A stretch of 63,004 nucleotides of DNA from a bacterium (GTDB lineage Bacteria; Chloroflexota; Dormibacteria; Aeolococcales; Bog-877), in contig JAJYET010000010.1 of NCBI GenBank assembly GCA_021785655.1, positions 1 through 63,004 on the forward strand. The letters are read 5' to 3'. Below, in pieces: positions 27,548-37,021 of this stretch. The translations under genes were made by a program, and so were the position numbers. Every line of letters begins with the position of its first letter. Position 1 is the stretch's first letter. Below the pieces are notes generated by a model that did not search any database, had not been told where the DNA came from, and saw nothing but the letters and a program-made list of their open reading frames with translations.

Positions 27548-28018
27548 ATGGCGGAGTCGATCGCGGAGCTCATCGGGCGGCACCCGGTCCTGGAGGGCCT
27601 CTCTCCAGAGGACGTGGAGCAGGTGGCGGGGTGCTCCCACAACATCGTGGCCGAGATGGGCGAGATCCTCTTCCGGGAGGGAGACCCCGCCACCACGCTG
27701 TACCTCATCCGGCGCGGCCAGGTCTCGCTCGAGATTCACGCCCCGGGCCGGGAGCCGCTGGTCATCGAGACGGTCGGCGACGGGAGCGTCGTGGGCTGGT
27801 CCTGGCTCTTCCCCCCCTACCGCTGGACCCTGACCGGCCGGGTGACCGCCACCCTGGGGGCGGTGGCCATCGACGGCAGCTGTCTCCGGGGCAAGGCGGA
27901 CGCCGACCGTGCACTCGGCTACGTCCTGATGCGGCGATTCGCCGCCATCATGCTGCAGCGGCTGCTGGCCACCCGGTTGCGCCTCCTGGACCTGTACGGT
28001 GATGGCGCTGGCAGCTGA
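27548..28018 (+). CDS. Single-domain cyclic-nucleotide-binding-like protein of the hydrogenase operon
   Basis: A 156-aa Crp-type domain without a DNA-binding helix-turn-helix. The beta roll is clear ([54 protein letters not shown]). The phosphate-binding cassette is not canonical: the usual FGExAL...R-A-T is replaced by [13 protein letters not shown], so binding of cAMP is doubtful. It sits between hydB and hydG, one base after hydB and overlapping hydG by 20 bases, so it is probably an accessory or regulatory subunit of the hydrogenase. Its actual ligand is unknown. Confidence 0.82.
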   Translation: MAESIAELIGRHPVLEGLSPEDVEQVAGCSHNIVAEMGEILFREGDPATTLYLIRRGQVSLEIHAPGREPLVIETVGDGSVVGWSWLFPPYRWTLTGRVTATLGAVAIDGSCLRGKADADRALGYVLMRRFAAIMLQRLLATRLRLLDLYGDGAGS

Positions 28019-28865
28019 GGCCGGGTCGGAGGTCCGGCACCCGCTCACCCCCCTCCGCTACCGGGTGGTGGGGAAGAGGCGGGAGACGGAGGACACGGTG
28101 ACGCTGAGCCTGCTCCCCGTGGATCGGCCGATCGCGCTGACCAGACCCGGGCAGTTCAACATGCTGACCGGGTTCGGGGTGGGCGAGATCGCGATATCGA
28201 TCAGCAACGACCCGGCCGCGGAGGAGCCGCTGGAGCACACCATCCGGGCGGTGGGAGCGGTGAGCTCGGCCCTCTGCCAGACGCCGCCCGAGGGGGTGAT
28301 CGGGGTGCGCGGCCCCTTCGGCACCGATTGGGGAGTGGCGGAGCTGAGCCAGACCGACACCATCGTGGTGGCCGGGGGGATCGGTCTGGCCCCCCTGCGA
28401 GGGGCGATCAGGGCCCTGCTGGAGCGGCGCCGACCCTCCGGGAAGGGGCACCTGCTGTCGGTGGTGGTGGGGGCGCGCAACCCCTCCCAGCTCCTGTTCG
28501 AGGAGGAGATGCTGGCCTGGCAGCGAGCTGGGGCGCACCTCCAGGTGACCGTGGACACCGCGCGCCCGGGGTGGAGCGGTCCGGTTGGCGTCGTCACCGA
28601 CCAGCTGGCCAGGGTGCCCGCCGACTTCTCCAACGCGGTGGCGCTGGTGTGCGGACCGGAGGTGATGATCCGCTACACCGCCCGCGCCCTGGTCGACCTG
28701 GGCATGCCTCGGGATCACATCCGGATCTCCCTGGAACGCAACATGCAATGCGGGGTCGGGCTGTGCGGGCACTGCCAACTCGGCCCCTGGCTGACCTGCC
28801 GGGATGGCCCGGTCTTCACCTACGACTTGAGGGCCGAGGGAATCCTCGCCTCGCCGCACCGATGA
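27999..28865 (+). CDS. hydG: [NiFe] hydrogenase gamma subunit, FAD/NAD(P)- and 2Fe-2S-binding
   Basis: Couples the hydrogenase to NAD(P)H. The 288-aa protein is a ferredoxin-NADP reductase-like module: flavin domain ([19 protein letters not shown]), nucleotide-binding domain ([32 protein letters not shown]) and a C-terminal [2Fe-2S] site ([19 protein letters not shown]). GTG at 27999 or the next codon ATG at 28002 can start it. The stop is fused to the ATG of the small subunit gene. Confidence 0.92.
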   Translation: MMALAAEAGSEVRHPLTPLRYRVVGKRRETEDTVTLSLLPVDRPIALTRPGQFNMLTGFGVGEIAISISNDPAAEEPLEHTIRAVGAVSSALCQTPPEGVIGVRGPFGTDWGVAELSQTDTIVVAGGIGLAPLRGAIRALLERRRPSGKGHLLSVVVGARNPSQLLFEEEMLAWQRAGAHLQVTVDTARPGWSGPVGVVTDQLARVPADFSNAVALVCGPEVMIRYTARALVDLGMPRDHIRISLERNMQCGVGLCGHCQLGPWLTCRDGPVFTYDLRAEGILASPHR

Positions 28866-29662
28866 ACAGCATGTCCACCGGCTTCCACCCCACGATCGCG
28901 GTCTTCAAGTTCGCCTCCTGTGACGGCTGCCAACTGAGCCTTCTGGACTGCGAGGACGAGCTCCTGGCCCTGGCGGGGGCGGTGCGGATAGCCAACTTCC
29001 AGGAGATGTCGCGGGCGACCATCGAGGGACCCTACGACATCGCCTTCGTGGAGGGCTCGATCACCACATCCGCCGACCTGGAGCGGCTGGAGCGGATCCG
29101 GGCCACCTCCACCGCCCTCATCACCATCGGGGCCTGCGCCACCGCCGGAGGGATCCAGGCGCTGCGCAACTTCGCCGACGTCCAGGAGTACACCGCGGCG
29201 GTCTACCCTCGGCCGGAGTTCATCAGGACCCTGGCCACCTCGACCCCGATCGCCGAGCACGTCCGGGTCGACTTCGAGCTCAGGGGCTGCCCGATCAACC
29301 GGCACCAGCTCCTGGAGGTCATCACCGCGGCGCTGGCCGGCCGCCGCCCGGCTGTGCCCCACCACAGCGTCTGCGCCGAGTGCAAGCAGCGGGGCACCAC
29401 CTGCGTCCTGGTCGCCGGGGGCACCCCCTGCCTGGGGCCGGTCACCCAGGCCGGCTGCGGCGCCATCTGCCCGGCCGTGGGGAGGGGCTGCTACGGCTGC
29501 TATGGGCCGGCCGAGGCGGCCAACCCGAGAGCTTTGGGGGATCGCCTCCTGGCCGGGGGGATGGCCCCGGCCGATGTCACGCGCTGGTTCCGGACCTTCA
29601 ACTCCGCGGCCCCCGCCTTCAGCAAGGAGAGCCTCCGCCATGACCCACAGCGCCAGCGATAG
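28862..29662 (+). CDS. hydD: [NiFe] hydrogenase small subunit (delta)
   Basis: Carries the iron-sulfur relay from the NiFe site. The 266-aa protein starts with [14 protein letters not shown], the proximal-cluster CxxC pair, continues with [13 protein letters not shown] and [14 protein letters not shown], and has further cysteines in [26 protein letters not shown] and [16 protein letters not shown], enough for three clusters. There is no Tat signal, so it is cytoplasmic, as expected for group 3. The ATG overlaps the hydG stop; its own stop overlaps the start of the large subunit by 23 bases. Confidence 0.93.
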   Translation: MNSMSTGFHPTIAVFKFASCDGCQLSLLDCEDELLALAGAVRIANFQEMSRATIEGPYDIAFVEGSITTSADLERLERIRATSTALITIGACATAGGIQALRNFADVQEYTAAVYPRPEFIRTLATSTPIAEHVRVDFELRGCPINRHQLLEVITAALAGRRPAVPHHSVCAECKQRGTTCVLVAGGTPCLGPVTQAGCGAICPAVGRGCYGCYGPAEAANPRALGDRLLAGGMAPADVTRWFRTFNSAAPAFSKESLRHDPQRQR

Positions 29663-30950
29663 CGAGCGGCTCCTCGAGGTCCATGGCCTCGCCCGGGTGG
29701 AGGGGGAGGGAGCACTGCGGGTGGTGGTCCGGGGGGGCCAGGTGGCGGAGGTGGCGCTCAGCATCTTCGAACCACCGCGCTTCTTCGAGGCCCTGCTGCG
29801 GGGCCGCCGCCATGACGAGGCCCCCGACATCACCGCCCGGGTGTGCGGGATCTGCCCGGTCGCCTACCAGACCAGCGCCTGTGCCGCCATGGAGCAGGCC
29901 TGTGGGGTCCGGGTCGAGGGGCAGATCGCCGCGCTCCGTCGGCTCCTGTACTGCGCGGAGTGGATTCAGAGCCACGCCCTGCACATCCACCTGCTGCACG
30001 CCCCCGACTTCCTGGGGTGCCAGGATGCGGTCGGGCTGGCTCAGTTCGACCGCGCCGCGGTGGAGCGTGGCCTCCGCCTCAAGCGCACCGGCAACCTCCT
30101 CATGGAGACCGTGGGGGGAAGGGCGATCCACCCGGTGAACGTTAGGCTGGGGGGGTTCCACCGGGCCCCTGGCCGAGCTGAGCTGGAGGCCCTCCGCCCT
30201 CACCTGGAGCAGGCGGTGGAGGACGCCGCCGCGACCATAAGCTGGGTCGCGAAGTTCGACTTCCCCGATGTGGAGCAGGACTACCTCTTCGTCTCCCTGG
30301 TCGGCGACGGTCGCTATCCGATCGAGAGCGGCCGAGTGGGGACCTCCCACGGTTGGGACCTCGCCGTGGAGGAGTTCGAGCCACTGGTGATCGAGGACCA
30401 CGTCGAGCGCTCCACCGCGCTGCACGCTCGCCTGGAGGGCCGGGATCCCTACCTCACCGGGCCGCTCGCCCGCTATGCCCTGAACAGCGAGCGGCTGCCG
30501 GAGGAGGTGCGTCGGGCGGCCGGCGCCGCCGGCCTCGGCGCGGTGTGCCGCAACCCGTTCCAGAGCATCGTGGTGCGGGCGGTGGAGCTGCTGTACGCCT
30601 GCCAGGAGGCGCTGCGCCTCATCGACGGGTACCAGCCTCCGGACCCCCCGGCGGTGGAGGTGTCGGCTCGGGCCGGCGCCGGGACCGGGGGATCCGAGGC
30701 CCCGCGGGGATTGCTGCTCCACCGTTACGAGATCGACGCGGAGGGGATCATCCGCGCCGCTCGGCTGGTGCCGCCCACCTCCCAGAACCAGCTCAGCATC
30801 GAGGCGGATCTCCGCCGGGTGGTGGAGGACGGGCTGCAGCTGCCCGACCCCGAGCTGACCTGGAGGTGCGAGCAGGCGGTGCGCAACTACGACCCCTGCA
30901 TCTCCTGCGCCGCCCACTTCCTCGAGGTCTCCGTGGAGCGGCTGGCTTGA
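29640..30950 (+). CDS. hydA: [NiFe] hydrogenase large subunit (alpha)
   Basis: The catalytic subunit that holds the Ni-Fe(CN)2CO centre. The 436-aa protein has the L1 motif [14 protein letters not shown] and the C-terminal L2 motif [13 protein letters not shown], giving all four Ni-binding cysteines. The L1 motif has Tyr where many groups have His (CPVAH), which I recall as usual for group 3b. The processing endopeptidase should cut after the His of DPCISCAAH, removing about 10 residues. With HydB, HydG and HydD this is a complete heterotetramer that can take up or evolve H2 with NAD(P). The protease gene is translationally coupled (TTGA). Confidence 0.95.
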   Translation: MTHSASDSERLLEVHGLARVEGEGALRVVVRGGQVAEVALSIFEPPRFFEALLRGRRHDEAPDITARVCGICPVAYQTSACAAMEQACGVRVEGQIAALRRLLYCAEWIQSHALHIHLLHAPDFLGCQDAVGLAQFDRAAVERGLRLKRTGNLLMETVGGRAIHPVNVRLGGFHRAPGRAELEALRPHLEQAVEDAAATISWVAKFDFPDVEQDYLFVSLVGDGRYPIESGRVGTSHGWDLAVEEFEPLVIEDHVERSTALHARLEGRDPYLTGPLARYALNSERLPEEVRRAAGAAGLGAVCRNPFQSIVVRAVELLYACQEALRLIDGYQPPDPPAVEVSARAGAGTGGSEAPRGLLLHRYEIDAEGIIRAARLVPPTSQNQLSIEADLRRVVEDGLQLPDPELTWRCEQAVRNYDPCISCAAHFLEVSVERLA

Positions 30951-31417
30951 GCGGGATCCTGGTCGCTGGGGTGGGCAACCGGGACCGCCGGGACGACGGG
31001 GCGGGACCGGAGGTGGTGCGGCGGGCGGCGCTGCGCGTGGAGCCGCGCTCCGGGTCCCCCCGGTTCCTGGAGGTCCCGGAGGCGCTGGAGCTCCTGGACC
31101 TCTGGGAGAGGAGCTGTTCTTGCCTGGTGGTGGACGCCGTCCGGACCGGCGCCCCGCCGGGCACCGTCCACTCGATCGACATCGGCTCCTCCCCGCCCCC
31201 CTGGACGCGGGGCGGGAGCACCCATGGCCTGGGGGTTGCCGAGGCCCTGCTGCTGGCTCAGCTTCTGGGGAGGGCACCGGACAGGGTTCTCCTGGTGGGC
31301 ATAGAGGGCGCTGAGTTCGGCCACGGCGTTGGGCTCAGCCCCGAGGTGGAGAGGGCCGTGGGCCCGGCGGCCGGCCGGGTCTGGGAGCTGCTGGAGGAGC
31401 TGCTCCCGTGTGCCTGA
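30947..31417 (+). CDS. Hydrogenase maturation protease
   Basis: A 156-aa endopeptidase of the HycI/HyaD family that trims the large subunit after nickel insertion. It begins ILVAGVGNRDRRDDGAGPEV, with the conserved G-N-x(3-4)-DDG nickel-sensing pattern, then DLWERSCSCLVVDAVRTGAPPG with the second Asp, and STHGLGVAEALLLAQLLG with the conserved His. The TTG start at 30947 is fused to the large-subunit stop. Its place right after hydA indicates that HydA is its substrate. Confidence 0.9.
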   Translation: MSGILVAGVGNRDRRDDGAGPEVVRRAALRVEPRSGSPRFLEVPEALELLDLWERSCSCLVVDAVRTGAPPGTVHSIDIGSSPPPWTRGGSTHGLGVAEALLLAQLLGRAPDRVLLVGIEGAEFGHGVGLSPEVERAVGPAAGRVWELLEELLPCA

Positions 31418-31650
31418 GTCGGCTCCACCGGGTGCTCGGCCCAGCGGGGCCCGGCGAGCTGAGCCTGGAGGACGCCACCGGCCGCAGGGTTCGGGCCTCG
31501 CTCCTGGCCCTGGAGGGCCCGACGCCCGGACCAGGCGACTGGGTGGTGGTGCACACCGGCTTCGTCCTGCACCGGGTCGACGGCCGGGAGGCGCAGGCGA
31601 CAGTTGACGAGCTGCGGCGGGCGGGTCTGCCACCCAGCGGCCAGGGATGA
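31408..31650 (+). CDS. hypC: HypC/HupF-type hydrogenase assembly chaperone
   Basis: An 80-aa chaperone that helps deliver the Fe(CN)2CO unit and holds the large-subunit precursor. The protein starts MCLSRLHRV, with the essential second-position cysteine, and contains the family core PGDWVVVHTGFVLHRVD. GTG at 31408 overlaps the protease gene by 10 bases. No other hyp genes (hypA, B, D, E, F) are in the window, so they must lie elsewhere. Confidence 0.92.
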   Translation: MCLSRLHRVLGPAGPGELSLEDATGRRVRASLLALEGPTPGPGDWVVVHTGFVLHRVDGREAQATVDELRRAGLPPSGQG

Positions 31651-31666
31651 GAGGAGGGCGCGGTCG

Positions 31667-32626
31667 GTGAGGGTTTGGAGTCGGCAGTTGAGCTTTGGCG
31701 GTGGGGGCCCGATTCCAGGGCTGGCGTTGGCGGCCGGGACCGCCGTGATCAGCGGGGTGTCGGTGTACCTCAACAGCTACGGGGTCCGGTCGGTCCCCGA
31801 CGCCGCGGTGTACACCACCGCCAAGAACCTGGTGGCCGCGGCCGTCCTGCTGCTGGCGGTGACCCTCTGGCACGGGACGCGGGGAGCCCGGTCGGTGCCC
31901 GGTGCGCCCCCCTCCCCCGAGGCGCGGCGGAACAGCTGGGGCCGGCGCCTGGGCCTGGCCTACGTAGGGGTTGTCGGGGGCGGGGTGGCCTTCATCATGT
32001 TCTTCTCCGGCCTGGCCCAGAGTTCGGCCCAGCCGGCCGCCTTCCTGCACGACACCCTGGTGGTCTGGGTGGCCGTGCTGGCCTGGCCGTTCCTGCGCGA
32101 ACGCGTCTCCGGCTGGAACCTGCTGGCGATCGGGCTACTGGTCGCCGGAGAGGTGGCGGTCGCCGGGGGCACAGGCCAGCTCAGCATGGGCCCCGGGGCG
32201 GGGCTGGTGCTGGGGGCGACCCTGCTCTGGGCGCTGGAGACGGTGGTGGCCAAGCGCCTGCTGGGCACCCTCTCGCCGGGCCGGGTGGCGGTCACCCGGA
32301 TGGGGGTTGGGGTGGCGGTGCTCCTGGCCTATCTGGGCTTCACCGGGTCCTTTGGAGGGCTCCTCACCCTGGCGCCCGGCCAGTGGTCGTGGGCGCTGGT
32401 CACCGGCCTCCTCCTGGCCGCCTACGTGGGCACCTGGATGGGGGCGCTGGCCCGGGCCCGGGCCGTGGACGTCACCTCCGTCCTGGTGGGCTCGGTCCTG
32501 GTGACCACTCTGCTCTCGGCCGCCTTCGGAGTGGGTGGGCTCGCCACCGAGGGAGCCGGGCTGGTGCTGGTGGCCGCGGGGGTGGTTTTGGTGGCCCGCA
32601 TGGGCCCCCGCGAGGCGGCCGCGTGA
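31667..32626 (+). CDS. EamA/DMT-family transporter inside the hydrogenase operon
   Basis: A 319-aa drug/metabolite-transporter-type permease with about ten helices arranged as two EamA repeats (VSVYLNSYGVRSVPDAAVYT, FIMFFSGLAQSSAQPAAFL, WALETVVAKRLLGTLSPG, YVGTWMGALARARAVDVTSV). GTG at 31667 is preceded by GAGGAGGG at a good distance. The stop is fused to the next start (GTGA). A DMT carrier is not a usual hydrogenase gene. Substrate unknown; it could import a cofactor precursor or be only positionally linked. Confidence 0.85.
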   Translation: MRVWSRQLSFGGGGPIPGLALAAGTAVISGVSVYLNSYGVRSVPDAAVYTTAKNLVAAAVLLLAVTLWHGTRGARSVPGAPPSPEARRNSWGRRLGLAYVGVVGGGVAFIMFFSGLAQSSAQPAAFLHDTLVVWVAVLAWPFLRERVSGWNLLAIGLLVAGEVAVAGGTGQLSMGPGAGLVLGATLLWALETVVAKRLLGTLSPGRVAVTRMGVGVAVLLAYLGFTGSFGGLLTLAPGQWSWALVTGLLLAAYVGTWMGALARARAVDVTSVLVGSVLVTTLLSAAFGVGGLATEGAGLVLVAAGVVLVARMGPREAAA

Positions 32627-33432
32627 CCCCGGTCCCCGGGCCCAAGGACGATCCCAGGCCGGCGGGTCCCGTGCCGGGAGCCGTTCTGTTCGCCCGCTAC
32701 GCCTACCCGCCCAACGCCCTGGGCTACTGCGGCCCGGGGGATCCGGACGGGCTGCTGGGCGCCGCCACCCGGGGGGGCGACCTGCGGGAGCTGAGATCGC
32801 TGGCGCCCCAGTTCGAGGGGGCCTGGCCCTACCTCCAGCTGATCGCCGCGGCCACCGGGGTGGACGACCCGCTGGATGCGCGGGTGGTCGCCGCCTACTG
32901 GCTGGGAAGCCCTCTCCTGGAGCGCATCCCGGCAGCCCTCCTCCTCAGCTCCCTGGACCAGCGCTTCGGGCGCCGGGCCCGGGAGGACTTCGCCTCCATC
33001 GCGAGCGCCGTTCTGGCAGGCGGGACCCCCCACCACTCGTTTCACGTGTTCGCCATCTACCCCTGGCTGGGCCTCCTCCGCCGGGGGATGGAAGGGGCTC
33101 CCCTGGAGGTGATGGATCGCTGCCGAATCCGCCCTGGGCAGGTGGTCGCCATCTCGGGTGAGCGGGCCGTGGTGCGCAGTCGCGGGCTCACCTTCCGGGG
33201 GGGGCGTCTGCTGATCGGGGAGGAGAAGCTCGAGGAGGTCAGCTGGAGCCAAGAGGGGATGGCACTCTCGGGCCGGCTGGAGCCGGGCGACAGCGTCTCG
33301 CTGCACTGGGACTGGATCTGCGACCGGCTGTCGCCGGACGGCGAGCGGCGCCTCACCCAGGTCACCCGGCGCAACCTTCGGGCGGTCAACTCCCTCGCCC
33401 GGCCGGGACCGGCGGTCGCCTGCGGGGCCTGA
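32623..33432 (+). CDS. Uncharacterised hydrogenase-operon protein (DUF6390-like)
   Basis: A 269-aa soluble protein. Visible features: an N-terminal LFARYAYPPNALGYCGPGDP, a central THHSFHVFAIYPWLGLLR-like segment (HHSFHVFAIYPWLGLLRRG) and a C-terminal part that resembles a small barrel with SWSQEGMALSG and DSVSLHWDWICDRLS. I recall similar proteins in actinobacterial hydrogenase operons under the label DUF6390, but I cannot verify this. The coupling GTGA to the transporter and its place at the end of the operon suggest a maturation or assembly role. The conserved Cys, His and Trp residues might bind a metal. Confidence 0.7.
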   Translation: MTPVPGPKDDPRPAGPVPGAVLFARYAYPPNALGYCGPGDPDGLLGAATRGGDLRELRSLAPQFEGAWPYLQLIAAATGVDDPLDARVVAAYWLGSPLLERIPAALLLSSLDQRFGRRAREDFASIASAVLAGGTPHHSFHVFAIYPWLGLLRRGMEGAPLEVMDRCRIRPGQVVAISGERAVVRSRGLTFRGGRLLIGEEKLEEVSWSQEGMALSGRLEPGDSVSLHWDWICDRLSPDGERRLTQVTRRNLRAVNSLARPGPAVACGA

Positions 33433-33451
33433 GGCCGAGGTGCGGCGGAGG

Positions 33452-33472
33452 AGCGCCCCCGCGACCGGCGCT
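33452..33472. terminator. Weak hairpin between convergent hydrogenase operon and malic enzyme gene
   Basis: AGCGCC (33452-33457) and GGCGCT (33467-33472) form a 6-base stem with a 9-base loop in the 39-base gap between convergent genes. It has no T-tract. Low confidence. Confidence 0.25.
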
Positions 33473-35160
33473 CACGCCAGGGGAAGGTACCCGGGCTCCC
33501 ACATCTCCAGGTCCACTGCTCTCTCCAGGGCCTCGTTCGAGCAGAGCTGTCCCACCCCCTCGGAGCGCGCCTGCCGGGCGACGGCCAGCGCGATCTCGCG
33601 GGAGATTAGGCGGAGCTCTTGAAGGTTGGGGTACATCGCTCCCGCCTCAAGCCTCTCCTGGCTCACCAACCGAGATAGGGTCTGCGCCGCCGCCAGGAGC
33701 ATCCCGTCCGTGACCTCCCGCGCCCGGGCGAGGATCGCGCCCAGCCCGATCCCGGGGAACACGAACACGTTGTTGGCCTGTCCCACCACCCGGTCCCGGC
33801 CCTCCACCCGGACCGGGTCGAAGGGGCTGCCGGTCGCGACCACAGCCCGGCCGCCTGTCCAGCGCATGATCTCCTCGGGCGTGGCCTCGGAGTTGAGCGT
33901 GGGGTTGGAGAGCGGCATGACTATCGGGCTAGGGCATCCCCTGGCCATCGCCCGGACGGCCCGCTCGGTGAAGCTCCCCGCCACCCCGCTGACCCCCACC
34001 AGGATCGTCGGGGAGACCTTCTCCACCACCTCCTCCAGGTCGTGCCGCGGGCCGGTGGCCATCCGAAGCTCGGAAAGGAGCTGGGCCGGCACCGCGAACG
34101 GCAGGGTGTCGTCCTTGAGCGCATCCCGTCCCTCGAACACCAGCCCCCGCGAGTCCAGCACCATGACCCGGCGGCGACGCTCCAGGGGGTCCGTCCCCTC
34201 CCGCTCCATGAATGCCTCGGCCATCCGGGCGATCCCGGTTCCGGCAGCCCCGGCACCGAGGAAGACCAGGCGCTGGTCGGAGAGCCGCTCGCCGCGGTGG
34301 CGGAGCTCGGCCAGGATTCCTCCGAGAACCACGGCCGCGGTGCCCTGAACGTCGTCGTTGAAGCTGGCGACGCGGCGGCGGTAGCGGTCCAGGAGGCGGA
34401 TGGCGTTGTGCTGCTTGAAGTCCTCCCACTGGAGCAGGGCCCGAGGGAAGACCTCCAGGACCGCCTCCACGAAGCCCTCGATGAAGGCGTCATACTCCGG
34501 CCCGCGCAGACGCGGCCGGGGGTACCCTAGGTAATGGGAATCGGCGAGGAGCTCCTGGTTGTCCGTGCCGCAGTCCAGGGACACCGGCAGGGTGTGGCTG
34601 GGATGGATCCCCGCCCCGGCGGTGTAGAGCGCCAGCTTGCCCACTGGGATCCCCATCCCCCCGGCGCCCTGGTCCCCCAGTCCCAGGATCCGCTCGTTGT
34701 CGGTGACCACCAGCAGCCTCACCTCGCCCTCGGCGGCGTTGCGCAGCAGCTCCGGGATGTGGCCCACGTCGTCCGGGGTCACCCAGAGGCCGTGGGGGCG
34801 GCGGACCACGTGGCTGAACTCCCGGCAGGCCTGGCCGACGGTGGGGGTGTAGACGATCGGGGCCAGCTCCTCGAGGTGGTCGATGAGCACCCGGTAGAAG
34901 AGCGTCTGGTTGCGCTCCTGGAGCGCGGCCAGCCCGATGTAGCGCTCCAGGTCGTCGCCCTTCCGGCGCAGGTGCTCCAGCTCCAGCTCCGCCTGCTCCT
35001 GAATGGAGACCACCCGCCAGGGCAGGAGGCCCCTGAGGCGCAGCTGCTGCCGCTCAGCCGCCGTGAAGGCGGCGTCCCGGTTGAGCCCCGGAGTTCCCAG
35101 CAGATCCCGTCCGCTGCGAGCGATGCTCCCCCCGTCGCCCCCCTGATCCCCTCTCGCCAT
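33472..35160 (-). CDS. NAD-type malic enzyme (oxaloacetate-decarboxylating)
   Basis: Converts malate to pyruvate and CO2 with reduction of NAD(P). The 562-aa protein is of the large (about 60 kDa) malic enzyme type: LNRDAAFTAAERQQLRLRGL near the start, the substrate loop PIVYTPTVGQACREFSHV, the metal and catalytic region VVTDNERILGLGDQGAGGMGIP and FNDDVQGTAAVVLGG, the nucleotide fold LVFLGAGAAGTGIARMAEAF and the end GQANNVFVFPGIGLGAI. The ATG at 35160 has a strong GGGGGGAGAGG just upstream. It stands alone and converges with the hydrogenase operon. Confidence 0.95.
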   Translation of the reverse strand: MARGDQGGDGGSIARSGRDLLGTPGLNRDAAFTAAERQQLRLRGLLPWRVVSIQEQAELELEHLRRKGDDLERYIGLAALQERNQTLFYRVLIDHLEELAPIVYTPTVGQACREFSHVVRRPHGLWVTPDDVGHIPELLRNAAEGEVRLLVVTDNERILGLGDQGAGGMGIPVGKLALYTAGAGIHPSHTLPVSLDCGTDNQELLADSHYLGYPRPRLRGPEYDAFIEGFVEAVLEVFPRALLQWEDFKQHNAIRLLDRYRRRVASFNDDVQGTAAVVLGGILAELRHRGERLSDQRLVFLGAGAAGTGIARMAEAFMEREGTDPLERRRRVMVLDSRGLVFEGRDALKDDTLPFAVPAQLLSELRMATGPRHDLEEVVEKVSPTILVGVSGVAGSFTERAVRAMARGCPSPIVMPLSNPTLNSEATPEEIMRWTGGRAVVATGSPFDPVRVEGRDRVVGQANNVFVFPGIGLGAILARAREVTDGMLLAAAQTLSRLVSQERLEAGAMYPNLQELRLISREIALAVARQARSEGVGQLCSNEALERAVDLEMWEPGYLPLA

Positions 35161-35916
35161 GGCCTCTCCCCCCTGCGGCACCACCCTGCAGGTTATCGGC
35201 GCGGGCGGCGCACAACCTGCGGGATTCCGCCTGCTACGGGCAGGGGGATCGGGCAAAGGTGACCACAGCCGGACCGCCCCGGGCATCACGGGGACGACTC
35301 ATTTGGAGCACCGGGGGAACCTGGCCCAGCGAAGGTGCAGCCAGCGGCCCTCGGGCACGGTGCTGATGCCAACGGCTGCGTCCAGCTCCTTGACTCCGAG
35401 CGGAGGGTGTGCGCCCAGGTCGGGGCCAGGATGTGGGACGAGCCCCGGGCCGCTCGGGGTGGGCAAGGTGCGCCCGCTGCAGCGGCGGGGCTTCGGCGGG
35501 GGCGGTGAGCGGTGCGACCTTGCCCCGGACGGGCTTCCCCGCGCCCCACTCGGGCCGGCAAAGCTCGTCCGGTGCCTCTTCCGGGCAGCCTACGCGGGCA
35601 GCGACCTGAGGGAGGTGTCGGTTGGCCCCCCGCGACCTGGTGCGGGCAGCACGTATGGGCCCGGCCACGGCGCGCGGCCCGGAATGGCTGGCTCCGGCCC
35701 AGAAGCCGTCTCGTGAAGACCGATGAGTTGGGCGCCTTTCAGGCGTCTTAGGGTTCGTGCGCCTCTTCTCGCTTGCGCCGATCCGGCTCCCGGTGTCCGG
35801 CGGCGCGGTTGGCCGGAGTCGGCGGTCGGAGCCGGCGGCTGCGGCACGGGGACCCAACCTTGATGTAGCCTTGCTCAACTCGGTTTTCGGGCCGGTCCGG
35901 CCCGTGGAGGAGTTTC
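35161..35916. other. Intergenic region, about 750 bases, no gene recognised
   Basis: This gap lies between the divergent malic enzyme and propeller genes. Long reading frames exist on both strands but are Arg/Pro/Gly-rich, match no family I know and have no convincing start. A short inverted repeat GGCGCCT-ttc-AGGCGTC (one mismatch) is near 35728-35744. It may be decayed coding sequence or a long regulatory region. Confidence 0.4.
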
Positions 35917-37014
35917 ATGACTGAAACCACGCTGTTGATCGGTACCCGCAAGGGGGCGCTGGTGGCCCGCCGTCCGCGCCCCGGAGCGGCGTGGGAGCTG
36001 GGGCCGCTGGAGCTCCCGATGTCCGAGGTCTACGGAACCGGGATCGACGCCCGGGGCGCCAGCCCCCGGCTCTTCGCCGCCGCTGACAGCCCCCATTGGG
36101 GGCCCACCCTGTTCCACTCCGACGACCTGGGCCGGACCTGGGCGGAGCCCGGGGAGGCACCCGTGGCCTTCCCCAAGGAGACGGGGACCACTCTCATCCG
36201 CATCTGGCAGATCCAGGCAGCCGCCGAGTCGGCTCCGGGAGTCGTGTACGCCGGGGTGGAGCCCCACGCCCTGTTCCGATCCGAGGACGGGGGTCTCACC
36301 TTCTCCCTGGTGGAGGGGCTCTACAACCACCCCCACCGGAGTGAGTGGGTCCCGGGCAACGGGGGCGCCTGCCTGCACACCGTGGTCCCCCATCCCACCG
36401 ACCCTGAGCGGGTGCTGGTGGCCCTCTCCGCGGGGGGCGTCTACCGGACCAGCGACGGCGGCACCACCTGGGAGGCCGCCAACCGGGGGATCCAGTCCTA
36501 CTGGATGCCCGAGGACCAGCGCTTTCCTGAGTTCGGCCAGTGCGTCCACAAGGTGGCCTCCCACCCCAGCTTCCCCGATCGCCTCTACGCCCAGAACCAC
36601 TTCGGGGTCTACCGCTCGGAGAACTACGGCACCAGCTGGGAGCCGATCGAGAGCGGCCTGCCCTCCACCTTCGGGTTCCCCATGGTCGTCCATCCCCAGG
36701 AGCCGGAGACCATCTACGTCTTCCCGCTCAAGGCGGACTCGCACCGCTTCCCGGCCACCGGCCGGTGCGAGGTCTATCGCAGCCAGGATGGCGGAAAGAG
36801 CTGGACCGCGCTGCATCACGGGCTCCCCGAGGGCGATTACCGGGCGGCGGTCCTCCGCGACGCCATGTGCACGGACGGGGGCGAACCCGCGGGGATCTAC
36901 TTCGGCACCAGGGCAGGCGAGGTCTACGGCAGCCCGGATGGAGGCGACCACTTCGAGAAGATCGCGGAGCACCTCCCGGATGTGCTCTCCGTGCGCGCCG
37001 TGCAGCTCAGCTGA
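35917..37014 (+). CDS. Sialidase/BNR-type beta-propeller protein
   Basis: A 365-aa protein built of repeated propeller blades with Asp-box (BNR) motifs: LFHSDDLGRTW, LFRSEDGGLTF, VYRTSDGGTTWE, VYRSENYGTSWE, VYRSQDGGKSW and VYGSPDGGDHFE, six copies. There is no signal peptide or catalytic set of a true sialidase, so it is probably a cytoplasmic protein of the exo-alpha-sialidase / YCF48-like class with an unknown role. The ATG at 35917 follows GTGGAGGAG. A ThiS/MoaD-like gene starts 7 bases after the stop, a pairing that I believe recurs in actinobacteria. Confidence 0.85.
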   Translation: MTETTLLIGTRKGALVARRPRPGAAWELGPLELPMSEVYGTGIDARGASPRLFAAADSPHWGPTLFHSDDLGRTWAEPGEAPVAFPKETGTTLIRIWQIQAAAESAPGVVYAGVEPHALFRSEDGGLTFSLVEGLYNHPHRSEWVPGNGGACLHTVVPHPTDPERVLVALSAGGVYRTSDGGTTWEAANRGIQSYWMPEDQRFPEFGQCVHKVASHPSFPDRLYAQNHFGVYRSENYGTSWEPIESGLPSTFGFPMVVHPQEPETIYVFPLKADSHRFPATGRCEVYRSQDGGKSWTALHHGLPEGDYRAAVLRDAMCTDGGEPAGIYFGTRAGEVYGSPDGGDHFEKIAEHLPDVLSVRAVQLS

Positions 37015-37021
37015 GGCGGAG

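Noticed and set aside
30353..30946. N-terminal extension of the hydrogenase protease frame
   Set aside because: This stretch lies wholly inside the large-subunit gene in another frame; the protease starts at TTG 30947.
35234..35878. Frames of 185-214 aa on both strands in the gap after the malic enzyme gene
   Set aside because: No motif, no ribosome binding site and Arg/Pro-rich composition typical of non-coding GC-rich DNA.
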